DNA from: CAZZBK01 sp964652155 | Lineage (GTDB): Bacteria > Planctomycetota > Planctomycetia > Pirellulales > PNKZ01 | Direction of reading: 5' to 3' | NCBI GenBank assembly: GCA_964652155.1 | Contig: CAZZBK010000223.1 | Span: forward strand, 1 to 6,482 | DNA length: 6,482 nucleotides | Part shown: positions 4,203 through 6,482 of the stretch, one piece after another | Layout: each line of letters begins with the position of its first letter | How positions within the stretch are numbered: position 1 is the first letter of the stretch | Program-made: the position numbers and the translations under genes | Notes under the pieces: model-generated | Databases searched by the model: none | Seen by the model: only the letters and a program-made list of their open reading frames with translations | Told to the model about the DNA's origin: nothing

Positions 4203-4732
4203 CATCGTCCTCCAAAGACAGTTAGGCGCCAGTCAGGGGGGCGATCCCCACGCGCTCTGACGAGATATGTTGGCCATCGTGGGCCGGATGATGCGGGGCC
4301 TGGATCAACGGCCGTAGATCGAGGCTTGATCGTTCTTGCCTTCACTCGTATCGGAGGACGGCGAGGCCGCGGCCTCTCGCGCGCAGTTTCCGTCACCGTC
4401 GGCCGTGGCATCTGCGGCCGAAGCGCATCTGTGCCCCGATGCAATCGGATCATATCTGGCGCTGCGATGTTAAGAGTGCTGGGGCGAAGCCAAATGTCGT
4501 CACTAACGGCCTCGGTATGACGCACGCCAAAATCGGGCTCGCTGTCGCGGTCAATGCCGGTCGCCGGAACTGGAGATCGCACAGCGGATACCGGCTGGCC
4601 CGGACCAATCAGTCCGACTTGCGGCGCCGGTCGCTCATCAGGAACTGTCGCAAATAGGGCAACCATCAAGGCGATGCCCATCATGGCCCCGAACAATGAC
4701 CCGGCAATGCACGCAGATCGCATCGGGCTCAT
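4202..4732 (-). CDS. Single-span membrane protein with Pro/Arg-rich domain, lysis block
   Basis: The product has 176 residues from the ATG at 4732, 8 bases after AAGGA; the ATGA at 4732-4729 overlaps the stop of the spanin lipoprotein. A hydrophobic segment at residues 7-30 (ACIAGSLFGAMMGIALMVAL) follows a short basic N-terminus, so it is either a signal anchor or an uncleaved signal. There is no lipobox. The rest is low-complexity, rich in Pro and Arg, with a strongly basic stretch at about 105-140 (RPRPRRPPIR). I do not recognise the family. Its position within the ATGA-linked lysis genes suggests a role at the envelope, for example as a holin-like, spanin-accessory or cell-wall binding protein, but none is shown. 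Confidence 0.6.
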   Translation of the reverse strand: MSPMRSACIAGSLFGAMMGIALMVALFATVPDERPAPQVGLIGPGQPVSAVRSPVPATGIDRDSEPDFGVRHTEAVSDDIWLRPSTLNIAAPDMIRLHRGTDALRPQMPRPTVTETARERPRPRRPPIRVKARTIKPRSTAVDPGPASSGPRWPTYLVRARGDRPPDWRLTVFGGR

Positions 4733-5088
4733 GATGTGCTTCCTTTGCCTGTAACTGGAGCGGCACCCCGGCAACCATTGATATGGCCGATAAGCCTGCC
4801 GATGACGCGGTTTTTGCGCGAGATGGCAACGTCGCGCTCATCAACGGCTGATTGCAATGCACCGAGACTGACCGCAGGGCGACCGTCTGGCCATTTCGTA
4901 TCGGCGACCGGACGCGCATGCATACGCTTGGACTCAGCCACGTCCTCGGGCGCCGCTTCAGGGCATCCTACCTTGACGGCATCATCGACCACGGGCTGGC
5001 GGATTTCTGGCGGGGGCGGTGGCTCGCCCGCGCAACCAGGGATCATCACCATCAACAACAGGAGTGCGGGGATCGGCAGTCGATGCAT
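4729..5088 (-). CDS. Outer-membrane spanin lipoprotein (o-spanin, Rz1-like)
   Basis: The product has 119 residues from the ATG at 5088-5086, 7 bases after a GAGG site. It begins with a lipoprotein signal peptide: basic start MHR, hydrophobic LLLLMVM, lipobox IPGC with Cys19 as the acylated residue. Ala follows at +2, which favours sorting to the outer membrane. A PPPPPEI run at residues 23-29 is typical of Rz1-like spanins. The gene starts inside the 3' end of the inner-membrane spanin gene in another frame, overlapping by 107 bases, the classic overlapping Rz/Rz1 layout. The mature protein is longer than lambda Rz1: residues 37-119 extend past the overlap and include a helix (SAVDERDVAISRKNRVIGRL) and two more cysteines (42 and 106). 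It should join the inner spanin to fuse or disrupt the outer membrane at lysis. Confidence 0.8.
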   Translation of the reverse strand: MHRLPIPALLLLMVMIPGCAGEPPPPPEIRQPVVDDAVKVGCPEAAPEDVAESKRMHARPVADTKWPDGRPAVSLGALQSAVDERDVAISRKNRVIGRLIGHINGCRGAAPVTGKGSTS

Positions 5089-5425
5089 GGCGCAGCCTCG
5101 TCAGTTCAGTTTCCAGATCGTTGGTTTCTTGACGCTGACGCTCTAAGTCTTCGTTTCTTGCGGCGATGATTCGGTTTCCCCGAAGCACATACGCCATCAT
5201 GATTTGTTGTTGGGCCTTCAGCCTGCGCACCTCGGCCGCAGCGCGCTCGACTGCCGTTGCCTCGGCACGGATGTTTCTGTCGTGAATGATGCCGCGCAGC
5301 TTGATCGTGGCCCCGCCGGCAACAATCGCCCCGACAACCGCGACCCAAATCAACGGGGATGAGCGCAGCACACTCCAGATCGCCGCCAGCACCGGCCACG
5401 CACCAAGACTTGCCATCGTGATCAT
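4982..5425 (-). CDS. Inner-membrane spanin (i-spanin, Rz-like)
   Basis: The product has 147 residues from the ATG at 5425, 6 bases after AAGGA; the ATGA at 5425-5422 overlaps the endolysin stop. It has one transmembrane helix at about residues 22-43 (SSPLIWVAVVGAIVAGG), then a long charged coiled coil at about 52-113 (AVERAAAEVRRLKAQQQ ... DLERQRQETNDLETEL) and a short Pro/Arg-rich tail. This is the architecture of Rz-type i-spanins: an inner-membrane anchor with a periplasmic coiled coil that meets the lipoprotein spanin. The overlapping downstream lipoprotein gene strongly supports the call. Membrane topology is expected to be N-in, C-out. Part of the C-terminal tail is forced to serve two reading frames, which may explain its unusual composition. 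Confidence 0.8.
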   Translation of the reverse strand: MITMASLGAWPVLAAIWSVLRSSPLIWVAVVGAIVAGGATIKLRGIIHDRNIRAEATAVERAAAEVRRLKAQQQIMMAYVLRGNRIIAARNEDLERQRQETNDLETELTRLRHASTADPRTPVVDGDDPWLRGRATAPARNPPARGR

Positions 5426-6294
5426 GCGGTATCCTTTGGCTGATAGCGGCCTTCAATCATGTCTTCGCGTTGCAGAAATCGAACAGCCTCGACAAGAACG
5501 AGCCCGACAACCACACCGCCAAGGATCAGCAGGACAGCGTTATCCGCTGCGAATTCCTTGAACTTCGTGAGAAAGGCCGGCGCCACGTTCATGTCTTCGG
5601 TTACAGCCATCCCGCCCGTGCTAATGAAAAGCGAGGTCAAAATCCGTCGTTTCACGGATAACAAAGACCATTTTCGGGAGCCCGCAAGCTCGGCATCGAC
5701 CCTGGCCTCGGGCCTTGGTGACGGAAGATCATTCGACGGGCTCCAAGCGTCACCATCGGCCTTGTCATTGACATCGACCGCAGGAGTTTTGGCAGGAGGC
5801 GCTTCCTCGCGACGGGCACGGGGAGCGGCAGCGGGTGCCGGCAACACATCAATGAACATCGCATGTGCGGCAGCCCATGCCCCTTCGCTCATAGGATAGG
5901 CACGGCCTGCCTCTTGCCATGCCATGGCTTGTGCCAATGGAATAGCCCATTCTGGATTGTGCAGTTGCTCATGTGTAATCACTTCATTCGCAGCGATGCC
6001 GGATTTCTTGCGAATGACGCTCAGATATGTGTCGGCATACAATCCACCGCACCACGTTTTGATCGCTTCAGACAGCGGCTTGTCGCAGTATCTTTTCGTG
6101 GATAGAAGATGAAACAAAGCTGCCGCGCCTTGCTCATGGCTATCGAATGTCGCAATCTTAAAATTGCCATCACTTGTCTTTAAGTTCTGATACGATGTTG
6201 AGCCAAATAGCTTAGCGGATGGGCCAGGAAACATGGCGCCGGGATTTTTGTTGCGGATTGAGGCCGGGAGCTTTTTCACAACGGCTTCTGGCAT
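5422..6294 (-). CDS. Endolysin: lysozyme-like domain with C-terminal membrane segment
   Basis: The product has 290 residues from the ATG at 6294, with GGGAGA about 6 bases upstream. An in-frame upstream extension to 6372 lies wholly inside the preceding gene. Residues 11-148 resemble a lysozyme-like family of phages that opens with SIRNKNPGAMFPG (12-24) and has FGSTSYQNL, IATFDSHEQGAAALF (47-61) and AIKTWCGG (77-84). Later pieces are TYLSVIRKKSG (89-99) and IPLAQAMAWQEAG (118-130). The RNxNPG opening is shared with phage muramidase or P5-like lysozymes. I cannot assign the catalytic acid with confidence. Residues 151-200 are an Ala/Pro/Arg linker, then a weakly hydrophobic patch (217-230) and one strong transmembrane helix (252-274). 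The C-terminal module resembles membrane segments sometimes found behind phage lysozymes and may act as a holin or membrane tether. It heads the ATGA-linked lysis genes. Confidence 0.7.
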   Translation of the reverse strand: MPEAVVKKLPASIRNKNPGAMFPGPSAKLFGSTSYQNLKTSDGNFKIATFDSHEQGAAALFHLLSTKRYCDKPLSEAIKTWCGGLYADTYLSVIRKKSGIAANEVITHEQLHNPEWAIPLAQAMAWQEAGRAYPMSEGAWAAAHAMFIDVLPAPAAAPRARREEAPPAKTPAVDVNDKADGDAWSPSNDLPSPRPEARVDAELAGSRKWSLLSVKRRILTSLFISTGGMAVTEDMNVAPAFLTKFKEFAADNAVLLILGGVVVGLVLVEAVRFLQREDMIEGRYQPKDTA

Positions 6295-6295
6295 A

Positions 6296-6482
6296 TCACT
6301 TCTCCCATCCGTATTGATCAAGCACGCCAAGCCCAGCGGCCCCGGCCCCGAGCGCGATCGGAGGCAGCGCATTGAACTGAATGATCTTGCTCAACCAAGG
6401 ATCAGCGTTGACGGACGCACGAATGGCAGCGGCTCCCTTTGGGGCAACCGTTTTTATGTAGTTCGGGTCCATCATGTAAGCG
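6296..6482 (-). CDS. C-terminal end of a protein upstream of the endolysin (partial)
   Basis: The minus-strand frame is open from the right edge to TGA at 6298-6296 and supplies 61 residues, from AYMMDPNYIKTVAPKG to VLDQYGWEK. The stop is one base from the endolysin start, so the genes are probably co-transcribed. The two Met codons near the edge (6475 and 6472) have no ribosome site before them, so the gene most likely continues outside the window. The tail includes a small-residue hydrophobic stretch (LPPIALGAGAAGLGVL). Its place ahead of the lysis genes fits the end of a virion protein, perhaps an internal virion or tail protein, but sequence alone does not show this. Confidence 0.65.
   Translation of the reverse strand, partial: AYMMDPNYIKTVAPKGAAAIRASVNADPWLSKIIQFNALPPIALGAGAAGLGVLDQYGWEK

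Noticed and set aside
4736..5146. Plus-strand open frames opposite the spanin genes
   Set aside because: The minus strand carries a coherent lipoprotein and spanin pair; the plus frames have no start signals.
5459..5899. Plus-strand open frame of 146 codons opposite the endolysin linker
   Set aside because: Low-complexity Ser/Ala/Thr product antisense to the Pro/Ala linker and membrane segment; no ribosome site.

Overview
The window looks like part of a tailed-phage genome or prophage of a GC-rich Gram-negative host, most likely an alphaproteobacterium of the rhizobial type. The reasons are the tightly packed small genes, a lysis block with overlapping spanin genes (an outer membrane is implied), and small proteins that resemble families I associate with rhizobial and related phages. 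The host assignment is inference from protein style, not from a marker gene. No tRNA, rRNA, CRISPR array or insertion sequence was seen, and no stretch over 300 bases lacks a gene.

Layout. (1) Positions 1-279, plus strand: the last codons of one small gene and a 73-residue gene with a ribosome modulation factor-like look. (2) Positions 231-1369, minus strand: three genes read leftward. The first encodes a protein with a serine-recombinase-like fold that has lost its catalytic serine and most other active-site residues; two unrecognised small genes follow. (3) Positions 1370-1449: a divergent control region with two overlapping sigma70-like promoters and a 17-bp dyad over both. (4) Positions 1450-3752, plus strand: an operon of eight small genes, including an ASCH/DUF3850-type protein, a MazG-like nucleotide pyrophosphohydrolase and a DUF7352-like protein. 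Most junctions in this operon carry a nearly identical stop-plus-ribosome-binding module. (5) Positions 3759-6482, minus strand: the end of an unidentified, possibly virion, protein, then an endolysin with a C-terminal membrane segment, an inner-membrane spanin, an overlapping lipoprotein spanin, and two further small membrane proteins. The genes from the endolysin onward are linked by ATGA overlaps.

How it works together. The right-hand block is a late lysis module: peptidoglycan degradation, then spanin-mediated disruption of the outer membrane. The plus-strand operon is a typical early or accessory array; only the MazG-like and DUF3850 genes suggest a biochemical role, in nucleotide or RNA handling. 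The minus-strand trio faces the accessory operon across a shared promoter region. The most economical idea is that the inactivated recombinase is a DNA-binding regulator of that region, but this is inference. The most distinctive signals are the dead recombinase with its operator-like promoter, and the repeated junction module, which recalls the start-associated sequences of some mycobacteriophages.
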